Shown here: piece after piece, positions 1 to 8,403 of the stretch
Numbering within the stretch: the first letter of the stretch is position 1
Layout: each line of letters begins with the position of its first letter
DNA from: an uncultured Collinsella sp.
GTDB lineage: Bacteria; Actinomycetota; Coriobacteriia; Coriobacteriales; Coriobacteriaceae
Length of the DNA stretch: 64,000 bases
Reading direction: 5' to 3'
Assembly (NCBI GenBank): GCA_958437495.1
Contig: CAUBOH010000009.1
Location: 10,156 to 74,155 of the forward strand
Translations under genes and position numbers: made by a program
Notes under the pieces: model-generated
What the model saw: only the letters and a program-made list of their open reading frames with translations
Database searches by the model: none
Told to the model about the DNA's origin: nothing

Positions 1-282
1 CGCATCTTTACGTTCCCGTTTAAGGGCGCCATGATGAAGGTCATGCTGGCTATTCCCTGCATCGAGCTGATTCTGGCTATCGTTGCAACGCTGATTCCGT
101 TCTCTGTCGATGAGATTGGCGATAAGGTCCCGATGATCGTTATCTTCATCGTGCTCTTGCTTATTGGCGAGGTTGTCCGCGTCGTCAGTGCTAAGGGTCG
201 CGAGACCGAGTATAAGGGTCTCACCCCTGAACTAGCTGCTCAGCGTCTCGTTGAGGAGACCGCCGAGGCCGAGGAGAACTAG
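1..282 (+). CDS. Amino-acid permease (APC type), C-terminal fragment
   Basis: The frame is open from the first base of the window, so this is the 3' end of a longer gene. The visible 93 residues hold two hydrophobic helices (about residues 14-33 and 43-60), then a charged cytoplasmic tail ending in a Glu/Ala-rich stretch. This matches the end of an APC-superfamily amino-acid or polyamine antiporter. The next gene is agmatine deiminase, so an agmatine/putrescine exchanger is the likeliest role, but that is inference from context. The transport family itself rests only on the short tail and neighbourhood. Confidence 0.6.
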   Translation, partial: RIFTFPFKGAMMKVMLAIPCIELILAIVATLIPFSVDEIGDKVPMIVIFIVLLLIGEVVRVVSAKGRETEYKGLTPELAAQRLVEETAEAEEN

Positions 283-518
283 AGCATCCGGATTCGGGGC
301 TCCAACCCTCCTCGCCACTTGACCATTCCCCGGGGTGGGTGTGAGCGATAGCTCTGGTAACCACCGCCCGCCCCAATCTCTCTTCCGTATTCTTCGTGCG
401 TTTTGTCTCCGCGCGCCAGGTTACGTCGTCGCTTGCCGGTGCGACTCCGTGAAAACCGGCGCCGGGCGCCCCGACCTTTGCCGGGGAACGGGCGTCCGCC
501 ACCTCTTGGTTTTAGGCT

Positions 519-531
519 GCGGGTAACCCGC
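519..531. promoter_or_regulatory. 13-bp palindrome upstream of agmatine deiminase
   Basis: GCGGGTaACCCGC is a perfect 6-1-6 palindrome 36 bp before the start codon of the agmatine deiminase gene. It could be an operator or a small hairpin in the leader. The rest of the 283-567 gap shows GC-rich partial inverted repeats but no recognisable gene or riboswitch. Confidence 0.3.
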
Positions 532-567
532 CTGCAGCAAGCGATCGTTCGATTTGGAGGAAATCTT

Positions 568-1773
568 ATGCGTACGATCACCGAGTCCGAGTCCACCCCT
601 AAGGCCGACGGCTACTTTATGCCTGCTGAGTTCGCTCCGCAGGATCGCGTGTGGATGGGCTGGCCCCATCGCACCGATACCTGGGCCCATGGTGCCAAGC
701 CGGCTCAGAAGCAGTATGCCGCCATCGCTCGCGCCATTGCCGAGTTCACCCCGGTTACCATATGCGCCAACCAGGCCGACTACGCTAACTGCAAGGCCGT
801 CTTTGAGGAAGACGAGAACGTTACCGTTATCGAGATGACCACCGACGACGCTTGGTTCCGCGACACCGCTGCCACTTTTGTTATCAATGGCAAGGGCGAT
901 AAGCGCGCCAACCACTGGCACTTCAACGCCTACGGCGGCCTCGTCGACGGCCTCTATTTCCCGTGGGACAAGGACGAGCAGATCGCCCTTAAGATAGCTG
1001 AGCTCTCCGGCTGCCGTCGCTATCGTCCCGATGACATGATCCTCGAGGGCGGTTCCATCACCGTCGACGGCGAGGGCACCGTGGTCGTGACCGACCAGTG
1101 CCTGCTTTCCCCGGGCCGCACCTGCTCTGCGGTTCTGGAGGAGGAAGAGGATTCCGAGTCCATCTGGCCCAAGTTCAAGAGGAAGTTCGAGCCCTGGAGC
1201 GAGGAACTTCGCGCCTATATGGACGAGCACCTCAAGGATTACCTGGGTGTCGAGAAGGTCATCTGGGTCAAGGAGGGCATCGACCCCGAGGAGACCAACG
1301 GTCACATCGATGATGTCGCCACATTCATCGCTCCGGGCGTCATGGCCTGCATCTGGACTGACGATCCCGAGTATCCGTTCTACGAGCAGTGCCACGCCAT
1401 CTACGAGACCCTCTCCAACGCCGTTGACGCCAAGGGCCGCAAGATGAAGGTCTACAAGCTCTGCATGCCCGTGAACCCGCTGTTCATGGACCAGACTTCC
1501 TGCGACACCATCGACGCCGACGAGAACGCCGAGCCGCGCGTCGCCGATGAGCCGCTGATCGCCTCCTACATGAACTACCTGGTCACCAACCACGGCGTTA
1601 TCGTCCCGCAGTACGGCGACGAGAACGACCAGCTTGCCGTTGACACGCTCCAGAAGATCTACGACGAGGTCTGGGGCGAGGGCGTCTACAAGTGCGTCGG
1701 CGTTCAGTCCGAGCAGGTCGTCTTCGGCGGCGGAAATATCCACTGCATTACGCAGCAGGAACCGTCCGCTTAA
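568..1773 (+). CDS. aguA: Agmatine deiminase
   Basis: 401 residues, the normal length for the family. It hydrolyses agmatine to N-carbamoylputrescine and ammonia in the cytoplasm, the first step of the agmatine deiminase route that can yield ATP and alkali. The N-terminal block MPAEFAPQDRVWMGWPHR and the C-terminal GGGNIHCITQQ, carrying the catalytic cysteine, are hallmarks of the peptidyl-arginine deiminase fold. The start at 568 is chosen because GGAGGA lies 6 bases upstream; the frame is open back to 403, but that extension is not family sequence. It follows a permease fragment, fitting agmatine/putrescine exchange. Carbamoyltransferase and carbamate kinase genes are not downstream. Confidence 0.95.
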   Translation: MRTITESESTPKADGYFMPAEFAPQDRVWMGWPHRTDTWAHGAKPAQKQYAAIARAIAEFTPVTICANQADYANCKAVFEEDENVTVIEMTTDDAWFRDTAATFVINGKGDKRANHWHFNAYGGLVDGLYFPWDKDEQIALKIAELSGCRRYRPDDMILEGGSITVDGEGTVVVTDQCLLSPGRTCSAVLEEEEDSESIWPKFKRKFEPWSEELRAYMDEHLKDYLGVEKVIWVKEGIDPEETNGHIDDVATFIAPGVMACIWTDDPEYPFYEQCHAIYETLSNAVDAKGRKMKVYKLCMPVNPLFMDQTSCDTIDADENAEPRVADEPLIASYMNYLVTNHGVIVPQYGDENDQLAVDTLQKIYDEVWGEGVYKCVGVQSEQVVFGGGNIHCITQQEPSA

Positions 1774-1786
1774 TCGTCTGGCTCTC

Positions 1787-1872
1787 CGAGGCACCCCATC
1801 TCGCCGCTCAAACCGTCGCTCGCGTACCGAAGTACGCTTCGCTCCTCTTTCGCGGCGACCTGGGGCACCTCG
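1787..1872. repeat. Long nested hairpin after aguA
   Basis: Outer arms 1787-1807 and 1852-1872 match at 17 of 21 positions. At the centre sits a perfect hairpin, GCGTAC-CGAA-GTACGC (1822-1837). It lies 14 bp after the aguA stop in the gap between convergent aguA and the DAHP synthase gene, and may act as a transcription end or RNA-stabilising structure. No U-run follows, so it is not a classical intrinsic terminator. Confidence 0.6.
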
Positions 1873-1959
1873 AAAACCCAGCCGATCAATCGGACCGACG
1901 TAGCTTGTTACCGCATTAGTCATTGGTGCCAACCCTGGCAACGATGCAGGTCGAAAAAC

Positions 1960-2107
1960 GTCAGCGAAAACCCGCCAGAGCGAGCAAGGTGCCTTGAAGC
2001 GAGGCGGCATTGACCTTTTGGTCATGCCGTCGAAGCTGAAAGGCAGATTGCCGTTCTGGCGGGTTTGCAGCGTCGAGTCGTTACGCGGTTTGGTAAAACC
2101 GCGTAAC
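1960..2107. repeat. Structured covarying element, copy 1
   Basis: The second copy is at 36566-36714. Conserved unpaired blocks (GTCAGCGA, CAAGGTGCC, GGCAGATTG, GCAGCGTCGA) separate three helices. The outer helix is 1968-1979 with 2055-2066 (12 bp, perfect). The inner helix is about 2003-2031, with a GACC/GGTC tip and one bulged T. The third is a 12-bp hairpin, 2080-2107, with loop GGTA. Stem sequences differ from copy 2 but pairing is kept. The last hairpin touches the stop codon of the minus-strand DAHP synthase gene. The function is unknown; it resembles a mobile palindromic unit or structured 3' RNA more than a plain terminator. Confidence 0.75.
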
Positions 2108-3138
2108 TAAATACGTTCCGCGATCTCGTGGATGAGGTAGTCGGTCTTTTCCCAGCCCAGGCACGGGTCGGTGATTGACTTGCCAAAGACGCCGCCGTCG
2201 ACCGGCTGGTTGCCGTCCTCCAGGTAGGACTCAATCATAAAGCCCTTGACCAGCTTGGAGATGGACTCGTTGCGGCGGCAGCTGTCGAGCACCTCCTTGC
2301 AAATGCGATACTGCTCAAGCGGACGTTTGCCCGAGTTGTCGTGGTTGCAGTCGATGACCGCTGCCGGGTTGGCATAGCCTGCATGCTCGGTATAGCGCTC
2401 GGCCAGGCGCTCGAGGTGCTCATAGTGGTAGTTGGGGTAGGTGCGGCCATCGAGGCCGATGTAGCCGCGCATGACAGCGTGCGCAAGCGGGTTGCCGTCG
2501 CACTCGACCTCCCAGTTGCGGAAGATGAAGCTCTGGTGCGCCTGCGCGGCGTAAATGGAGTTGAGCATAACGGTGGTAGAGCCGGCAGTGGGATTCTTCA
2601 TGCCGACGGGTACCGAAATGCCGCTCGACACCAGGCGATGCTCCTGGTTCTCGACCGAGCGTGCGCCCACGGCAACATAGCTCAGCAGGTCAACGAGGTA
2701 TTGGTAGTTGGACGGATAGAGCATCTCGTCGGCGGTGAAGAAGCCCGTTTCCTCAATAACGCGCAGGTGCATATGGCGAATGGCCTTGACGCCCTCGAGC
2801 AGGTCGTCGGGAGCCTCAGGGTTGGGGTTGTGCAGCAGGCCCTTGTAGCCGGTGCCCTTGGTGCGCGGCTTATTGGTGTAGACGCGCGGAATGATGATGA
2901 GCTTGTCCTTGACATCCTCGGCGGTCTTGGCCAGCCGGTTCATGTACTCAAGCACCGAATCCTCGCGGTCGGCAGAGCACGGGCCGATGATGAGCACCTT
3001 GCGTGCGTCCTCGCCGGTAAAGACCTTGGCGACCTCGGCGTCAAATGCCTGCTTTTTGGCGGTAAGCTCGGCGGAAAGCGGCATTTCCTCGCGGATCTCC
3101 ATGGGGATCGGCAACTTGCGTTTGAATTCCATGGCCAT
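2107..3138 (-). CDS. aroF: 3-deoxy-7-phosphoheptulonate (DAHP) synthase, AroG/AroF type
   Basis: 343 residues of the class I DAHP synthase family. It condenses phosphoenolpyruvate with erythrose 4-phosphate in the first step of the shikimate pathway. Diagnostic blocks are IIGPCSADREDSVLEY, the RVYTNKPRTKGTGYKGL segment that binds PEP, GMKNPTAGS, and the metal-binding IDCNHDNSGK. GAGGAGG lies 5 bases before the first ATG; a second ATG two codons later would also work. The gene stands alone, converging on aguA. Which aromatic amino acid inhibits it cannot be told from sequence, so the aroF/aroG choice is arbitrary. Confidence 0.93.
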   Translation of the reverse strand: MAMEFKRKLPIPMEIREEMPLSAELTAKKQAFDAEVAKVFTGEDARKVLIIGPCSADREDSVLEYMNRLAKTAEDVKDKLIIIPRVYTNKPRTKGTGYKGLLHNPNPEAPDDLLEGVKAIRHMHLRVIEETGFFTADEMLYPSNYQYLVDLLSYVAVGARSVENQEHRLVSSGISVPVGMKNPTAGSTTVMLNSIYAAQAHQSFIFRNWEVECDGNPLAHAVMRGYIGLDGRTYPNYHYEHLERLAERYTEHAGYANPAAVIDCNHDNSGKRPLEQYRICKEVLDSCRRNESISKLVKGFMIESYLEDGNQPVDGGVFGKSITDPCLGWEKTDYLIHEIAERI

Positions 3139-3239
3139 AGGGGCCTCCTCAATCTATAGAAAGAGTAATAAGCGTATTGTCGAGTGCTCGGCATTATCCG
3201 CTGTCGCACGCTAAAGTGCAAGCCCCTGTCACCCCGAAA

Positions 3240-3289
3240 CCTGCCAAAAAGGGACAGGTTTATTTTGGCAGGTTTTATCTGGGTAAACG
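3240..3289 (+). repeat. GGGACAG hairpin repeat, copy 1
   Basis: CCTGCCAAAA pairs with TTTTGGCAGG around AGGGACAGGTTTA and is followed by TTTATCTGGG. It is one of six near-identical copies in the window (3240, 27113 inverted, 30673, 36437, 37673, 51310). This copy lies in the gap before the ABC exporter terminator. The rest of the 3139-3444 gap holds no supportable gene. Confidence 0.8.
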
Positions 3290-3373
3290 TCAGCTGGACC
3301 TGGAATGGAATGATGCCACGTGGCTTGGAAGGGGCTGTCAATCAGGTCCCAGGGGAGGCGGTTCGAGGGCCGC

Positions 3374-3411
3374 AAAATAAAAGCGGGGGCGCAGGTTGTC
3401 CTGCGCCCCCG
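3374..3411 (-). terminator. Intrinsic terminator of the ABC exporter operon
   Basis: The 13-bp stem GCGGGGGCGCAGG / CCTGCGCCCCCG(T) has a 4-base loop. An A-rich run (3374-3382) on its left becomes a U-run when read on the minus strand. It sits 34 bp beyond the stop of the last exporter gene. Confidence 0.85.
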
Positions 3412-3444
3412 TTCTCGGGCGTCATTCGTTCCCTGCGGCCGAAT

Positions 3445-5301
3445 CTACGCCGCTTCGTCGAACTGCGAGTTATACAGGTCGGCGTAGAAACCGCCCTGGG
3501 CGAGCAGTTCGTCGTGCGTGCCCTTCTCGACGATGTCGCCGTCGCGGATCACCAAGATCACGTCGGCGTTGCGGATCGTGGACAGGCGGTGCGCGATGAC
3601 AAAGCTGGTACGGCCCTGCATCAGCGCATCCATGGCACGCTGGATGAGCTCCTCGGTGCGGGTGTCGACGTTGGAGGTCGCCTCGTCCAGAATCAGCGCC
3701 GGGCGGTCGGCCAAAATGGCACGGGCGATGGTCACGAGCTGGCGCTGACCCTGCGACAGGTTAGTGCCTTCCTCGTTAATCATAAAGTCGTAGCCGCCGG
3801 CGAGCGTATGGATAAAGTGATCGCAGCGTGCGGCGCGTGCTGCGGCCTCGACCTCGGCATCGCTTGCATCGGGGCGTCCGTAGCGGATGTTCTCGCGGAT
3901 GGTGCCATTAAACAGCCACGTATCCTGCAGCACCATGGCAAACTCGCCGCGCAGCGCCGCGCGGTCCCAGTCGCGCACGTCGACGCCCTCGACGCGCAGC
4001 GAGCCGCCGTCCACGTCGTAGAAGCGCTGCAGCAGCTTGATGAGCGTGGTCTTGCCGGCGCCGGTGGGGCCGACGATGGCGATGGTCTGGCCGGGCTGCG
4101 CCTCGCAGCTAAAGTCGTGGATGATGGTCTTGTCGGGCGTGTAGCCAAACTTGACATGGTCAAACTCCACGTGGCCGGGGCGCTTTTCGGGAATCTGCGC
4201 GTCGGCCTTCTGCTCCTCCTCGGGCGCGGCCAGGAACTCAAAGACGCGTTCGGTGGCAGCGGCCATCGACTGCATCGTGTTGCTCACGTTGCCCAGCTGC
4301 TGCACGGGTTGCGTAAAGTTGCGAACGTACTGGATAAAGCTCTGGATGTCGCCGGGCGTGGCATTGCCGGTAAGCGCGAGCTGCGCGCCCACCACGACGA
4401 CGCCCACGTAGCCCATGTTGCCCACCAGGCTCATAAGCGGCATCATCAGGCCCGACAGGAACTGCGAGCGCCAGCCACTAATAAAGAGGCGGTCGTTTTG
4501 ACGGTCGAACTCCTCGATTGAGGCCTCGGCGCGGTCGAACACCTGAATGACATTCTGGCCGGCAAAGTCCTCCTCGATAATGCCGTTGACGGTGCCCAGG
4601 ACTTGCTGTTGCTCGCGGAAGTACGGCTGCGAGAAGTGAATCATCACGGTCAGGATAATCGCGGCTGCCGGCAGCGTGAGCACGGTGACGCCGGTGAGCG
4701 GCAGGCTGATCGACAGCATCATGACGAGCACGCCGATAATCTGCGTCACCGACGTGATGAGCTGCGTCACGCTCTGGTTGAGCGACTGGCCGAGCGTATC
4801 GACGTCGTTGGTGATGCGGCTGAGCACGTCGCCCTTGCTGTGGCCGTTGAAGTAGCTCATCGGCACGACAGCGATCTTGGCGGCGATCTCCTTGCGCATG
4901 CGGTAGCAAATCTTTTGCGTGACGCCGGTCATGAGCCAGCCCTGGATGAGGCTGCAGACAGAGCTTGCCAGATACAGGCAGAGCAAAAAGCCGAGCGTCT
5001 TGGCGATCCAGGCAAAGTCGACATCGCCGGTACCGTTGACCTTGGCGACCAGGCCTTCGAACAGCTTGGTCGTAACCTGGCCAAGTACTTTGGGCCCCAC
5101 AATGTTAAAGATGACCGAGCATACGGCAAAGGCGACGGCGGCAAACACGGCAATCTTGTGCTGGCCGATATAGCCGAGCAGCTGCCGTATGGTGCCCTTA
5201 AAGTCCTTGGCCTTTTCGCCGCGGGCCATGCCGCCCATGCGGCCCATGGGACCGCGCCGGCGGGTGGGCTTGGGAATCTGAGTCTTGGTCTCGTCTGCCA
5301 T
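3445..5301 (-). CDS. ABC exporter half-transporter, consensus-site subunit
   Basis: 618 residues: an N-terminal basic tail rich in Gly and Met, six membrane helices (about 50-335), then an ATPase domain. Walker A is GPTGAGKTT, Walker B ends LILDEATSNVD with the catalytic Glu, and the H-loop is IAHRLSTI. The signature is LSQGQ rather than LSGGQ. It overlaps the 3' end of the upstream half-transporter, whose ATPase has the complementary defects, so the two should form a heterodimeric multidrug-type exporter (TM287/288 or BmrCD class). A MarR gene leads the operon, suggesting drug- or metabolite-induced efflux. The substrate is unknown. Confidence 0.9.
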   Translation of the reverse strand: MADETKTQIPKPTRRRGPMGRMGGMARGEKAKDFKGTIRQLLGYIGQHKIAVFAAVAFAVCSVIFNIVGPKVLGQVTTKLFEGLVAKVNGTGDVDFAWIAKTLGFLLCLYLASSVCSLIQGWLMTGVTQKICYRMRKEIAAKIAVVPMSYFNGHSKGDVLSRITNDVDTLGQSLNQSVTQLITSVTQIIGVLVMMLSISLPLTGVTVLTLPAAAIILTVMIHFSQPYFREQQQVLGTVNGIIEEDFAGQNVIQVFDRAEASIEEFDRQNDRLFISGWRSQFLSGLMMPLMSLVGNMGYVGVVVVGAQLALTGNATPGDIQSFIQYVRNFTQPVQQLGNVSNTMQSMAAATERVFEFLAAPEEEQKADAQIPEKRPGHVEFDHVKFGYTPDKTIIHDFSCEAQPGQTIAIVGPTGAGKTTLIKLLQRFYDVDGGSLRVEGVDVRDWDRAALRGEFAMVLQDTWLFNGTIRENIRYGRPDASDAEVEAAARAARCDHFIHTLAGGYDFMINEEGTNLSQGQRQLVTIARAILADRPALILDEATSNVDTRTEELIQRAMDALMQGRTSFVIAHRLSTIRNADVILVIRDGDIVEKGTHDELLAQGGFYADLYNSQFDEAA

Positions 5302-7667
5302 TAGCGCTCGCCTCCTTCCATAACGGCTGCAATTTCTTCTTGGGTGAGCCCCAGCTCCTCGGCGGAAAGCTGCGACTGTGCGATCTCCAGGTACGCCGGG
5401 CAGCTGTGCAGCAGCTCCTCGTGCGTACCGGTGCCCACCACGTGGCCGTCGTCGAGCACGATGATCTGGTCGGCGTGCATGATGGTCGCGATGCGCTGGG
5501 CCACGACCACGAGCGCGGCGTCGGTAACGTTTTTGGCCAGCTCTTCGCGCAGACGCGCGTCGGTCTTGTAGTCGAGGGCGCTAAACGAGTCATCGAACAC
5601 CACGACCTCGGGCTTTTTGGCCAACGCGCGGGCGATGGCCAGGCGCTGGCGCTGACCGCCCGAAACATTGGAGCCGCCCTGGCTGATGGGGGAGTCGTAG
5701 CCGCCCTCGCGCTCGGCGATAAAGTCCTCGGCTTGAGCGATGCGCGCGGCCTCGTGCATGTTCTCGTCGCTTACCATGTCGCCGGCAAACTTAAGGTTGC
5801 TCTCCACGGTGCCCGAGAACAGACGCCCCTGCTGCGGGATGTAACCAATGCGGCGGCGAAGCTCGGAAAGGGTCATATCGCGCACGTCGATGCCGTCGAG
5901 CGAAATGCTGCCGCCCGTGACGTCGTACAGGCGTGGAATCAGCTGCACGAGCGTGGACTTGCCCGAGCCCGTGGAGCCAATGATGCCGAGCATCTGACCG
6001 GCGTGCGTGGTGAAGTTCACGCCGCTAATGACGTCGGCGCGGGCATCGGGATACTGGAAGCTCACGTCGCGGAAGGTGAGCTCACCGCGCGGCGCGCTGG
6101 CAGCAGGCAGTTTGGGCGAGGCGGGGTCGTTGATGCTCGTGGGGCAGGTGATGACCTCTTCCACGCGTTCGGCTGCGACCTCGGCGCGGGGCAGGATGAC
6201 CGAAACCATGGTGAGGATCATAAACGCCATGACGATCTGCATGGTGTAGGAGATAAACGCCATCATGTTGCCGACCTGCATCACGCCGTCGGACACGCCC
6301 TGCGCGCCAAACCAGACGATAAGCACGGTGATGCAGTTCATGACGAGCATCATGAGCGGCATCATAAAGCTCATGGCTCGGTTGGTGTAGAGCTGCGTGG
6401 TCATAAGGTCGAGCGAAGCCTTGTCAAAGCGCTCGAGCTCATGCTCTTCGCGGTTGAACGAACGGATAGGCATAAGGCCGTCGAGCAGCTCGCGGGCGGT
6501 AAGGTTCACGCGGTCCACAAAGCTCTGCATTTTCTTGAACTTGGGCATGGTGAGGCCCATAAGCACGCCGACGACGGCCGAGACCGCGATGATGGCCACG
6601 GCGATGGTCCACTCCAGGCCGGTGTGGTTGGCCAGGACGCGCATGACGGCGACGATGCCCATGACAGGCGCCAGTAGGCACATGCGGATAAACAGGGTTG
6701 CGGCCATCTGAATCTGCTGAATGTCGTTGGTGCAGCGGGTGATGAGCGAGGCTTGGCTAAACTTGCCCACCTCGGCCGGCGAGAAGTGCATAACCTTGTT
6801 GAAGGTCTCGCGGCGCAGGTCGCGGGCGATGGAGCAGGCGGTGCGCGACGCCACGGCGCCGGTAAGGATGGTGGCGACCAGCGAGATCAGGCACAGGCCA
6901 AACATCGTGGTCGCCATGCGGCCCAGGTAGGCGTTCTGCACGTCGGCGGGGTCAATGCCCTGCGCCTTGTACTCGTCTTGCACATAGCTCACAGCGCGTT
7001 GGGTCACGATGGAACCCGACATGGAGCCCATTTTGTCCGCCATATCGTTGGCGCCCTCGACGAGCTTGCCCTGGTCGATTAGGCCGCCTTCAACGCCTAG
7101 ACGCAGACTCTTCATGGTGATCTTGCCGCCGTCAGCATCAATCTGCTTTTGCATGTTCTGCGCCGCTGCGGCCTTCTGCTGCATCTCGGCGAGCTGCTCG
7201 GGCGTCATCGCCGCCATCTGCTCGGGGGTGGGCATGGCCTGGGCAGCGTTGCTGTCTTTCTCGCTGGACGTGCCGGTCATGTCGCCCATGGAGTCGGCGT
7301 CGATGCCCTGGTTGAAGGCGAGCACGACGGTCTCGGGCAGGCTCATGATGTCGGCAATCTTGCCGCCGTCGCTGCGCTCCTCCTCGGTGCCCTTGTACGT
7401 TCGAATGCCGTTATTGTCTGCCTTGCTAAACACGGCCTCCACAGCCTTGGCGTCCTTGGCGCTCATAAAGAGTTCGAGGTCGTCGAGCGATTCGGCGCGG
7501 ATGGTGTCGGGCACGGGCGAGGCGATGCCACCTTGCTGCACGCCCACGTCGACGATGTCGCTCATATAGGTAGGCAGCGCCAAATCGGCGTTGCAGCTGA
7601 TTACGATAAGTACGATAGCTGCGAACAGTGCCAGGACATGCTTTTTAAAGAGTTTGAGAATCCTCAC
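5301..7667 (-). CDS. ABC exporter half-transporter, degenerate-site subunit with large external insertion
   Basis: 788 residues, about 170-200 longer than usual. The extra segment (about residues 45-245) lies between membrane helices 1 and 2, so it should be extracytoplasmic. It contains a Met/Ala/Gln-rich helical stretch around PTPEQMAAMTPEQLAEMQ. Helices 2-6 and the ATPase follow. The ATPase has a good Walker A (GSTGSGKST) and signature (VSGGQ), but Walker B reads VFDDSFSALD with Asp for catalytic Glu, and the H-loop is VAQRIATI with Gln for His. That is the degenerate site of heterodimeric exporters. It overlaps marR by 4 bases and the next gene by 1, so the three are one operon. Confidence 0.9.
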   Translation of the reverse strand: MRILKLFKKHVLALFAAIVLIVISCNADLALPTYMSDIVDVGVQQGGIASPVPDTIRAESLDDLELFMSAKDAKAVEAVFSKADNNGIRTYKGTEEERSDGGKIADIMSLPETVVLAFNQGIDADSMGDMTGTSSEKDSNAAQAMPTPEQMAAMTPEQLAEMQQKAAAAQNMQKQIDADGGKITMKSLRLGVEGGLIDQGKLVEGANDMADKMGSMSGSIVTQRAVSYVQDEYKAQGIDPADVQNAYLGRMATTMFGLCLISLVATILTGAVASRTACSIARDLRRETFNKVMHFSPAEVGKFSQASLITRCTNDIQQIQMAATLFIRMCLLAPVMGIVAVMRVLANHTGLEWTIAVAIIAVSAVVGVLMGLTMPKFKKMQSFVDRVNLTARELLDGLMPIRSFNREEHELERFDKASLDLMTTQLYTNRAMSFMMPLMMLVMNCITVLIVWFGAQGVSDGVMQVGNMMAFISYTMQIVMAFMILTMVSVILPRAEVAAERVEEVITCPTSINDPASPKLPAASAPRGELTFRDVSFQYPDARADVISGVNFTTHAGQMLGIIGSTGSGKSTLVQLIPRLYDVTGGSISLDGIDVRDMTLSELRRRIGYIPQQGRLFSGTVESNLKFAGDMVSDENMHEAARIAQAEDFIAEREGGYDSPISQGGSNVSGGQRQRLAIARALAKKPEVVVFDDSFSALDYKTDARLREELAKNVTDAALVVVAQRIATIMHADQIIVLDDGHVVGTGTHEELLHSCPAYLEIAQSQLSAEELGLTQEEIAAVMEGGER

Positions 7668-8113
7668 TCGGCATCTCTCCTTTCTTGATTGCGGTCGATA
7701 ATTTCGTTGGCACGTCTTAGAAGGCGCACCATCTCTTGGGTATCTGTTTCGCCGAACTGCTCGAGGAAGGCCGCGGTGCGGTCCTCGAATTCCCGACGCT
7801 TGATTTCGAGATCATGGAATCCCTTGTCGGTCACCGTGACGTGCACGCGACGGCGGTCGGTCTTTGAGTGCTTGCGCTCGACCCAGCCCTTGGCTTCGAG
7901 GGCGCGCAGAATATTGGCGATACGGGCGCTCGAGACCCAGGCGCGATCAGCGAGTTCGCTCGGCGTGAGCGAGCCGCCAGCGAGCATGAGGGCGCGCATG
8001 ACAGCCATCTCGCCGCCGAGAGCTTTGTCCGCAAAGCGCGAAATGCGCTGATGCATGCTGCCAAACTCAGTTAAGAGCTGACGTCCAAGCTCATGGAAAT
8101 CGGTATCTTCCAC
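7664..8113 (-). CDS. MarR-family transcriptional regulator
   Basis: 149 residues with a winged helix (about 45-110). The recognition region reads LTPSELADRAWVSSARIANILRALEAKGWVER, followed by the DRRRVHVTVTDKG wing. The start codon is GTG, with AGGGG about 6 bases upstream. It overlaps the first exporter gene by 4 bases, so it probably represses its own efflux operon and releases on binding a substrate of the pump. A 9-bp inverted repeat spans the start codon (see 8111-8145). Confidence 0.9.
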   Translation of the reverse strand: MEDTDFHELGRQLLTEFGSMHQRISRFADKALGGEMAVMRALMLAGGSLTPSELADRAWVSSARIANILRALEAKGWVERKHSKTDRRRVHVTVTDKGFHDLEIKRREFEDRTAAFLEQFGETDTQEMVRLLRRANEIIDRNQERRDAE

Positions 8114-8145
8114 CGAAAACCCCTAACACTAGAAACTATTTTCGG
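8111..8145. promoter_or_regulatory. Candidate MarR operator
   Basis: CACCGAAAA (8111-8119) and TTTTCGGTG (8137-8145) form a perfect 9-bp inverted repeat with a 17-bp spacer, overlapping the GTG start of marR. The position fits autorepression, but a binding role is inference. Confidence 0.45.
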
Positions 8146-8180
8146 TGAAAGATGATACCCCCGCTCAACCATCCCATTCG

Positions 8181-8211
8181 GTAGATTTCTAGGCATGTCC
8201 CAAAAATCTAC
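8181..8211. repeat. GTAGATTT hairpin repeat, copy 1
   Basis: GTAGATTT pairs with AAATCTAC around TCTAGGCATGTCCCAA. A second copy is at 22657-22686, and a half copy at about 43200-43218. It lies between divergent marR and the dehydrogenase operon. The rest of the 8114-8403 gap is AT-richer promoter DNA, including TATAAT at 8337-8342, which may be the -10 element of the plus-strand operon. Confidence 0.65.
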
Positions 8212-8403
8212 TTGGTCGCTAGGCAATATAAAGAGCGTATAAAGACTTAAAATCATTCAATAATTGTAGCGTTTCAAAGAATTATCATGCACGCGGTTAG
8301 GCGAGGGGTTGTCACCACCATGACGACTGGGACTCATATAATCGCCACGTGCGATGCTCCAACCTCCCGCAAGGAGACACCTTATATAAAGGGGGATGGA
8401 GTC

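Noticed and set aside
421..2025. 534-codon open frame opposite agmatine deiminase
   Set aside because: Antisense shadow: it spans the non-coding palindromes after aguA and has no recognisable domain.
5340..6677. 445-codon plus-strand open frame inside the ABC exporter (and a similar one at 3184-4521)
   Set aside because: His/Asp/Gly/Ala-rich antisense translations of clear ABC genes; no start signals.
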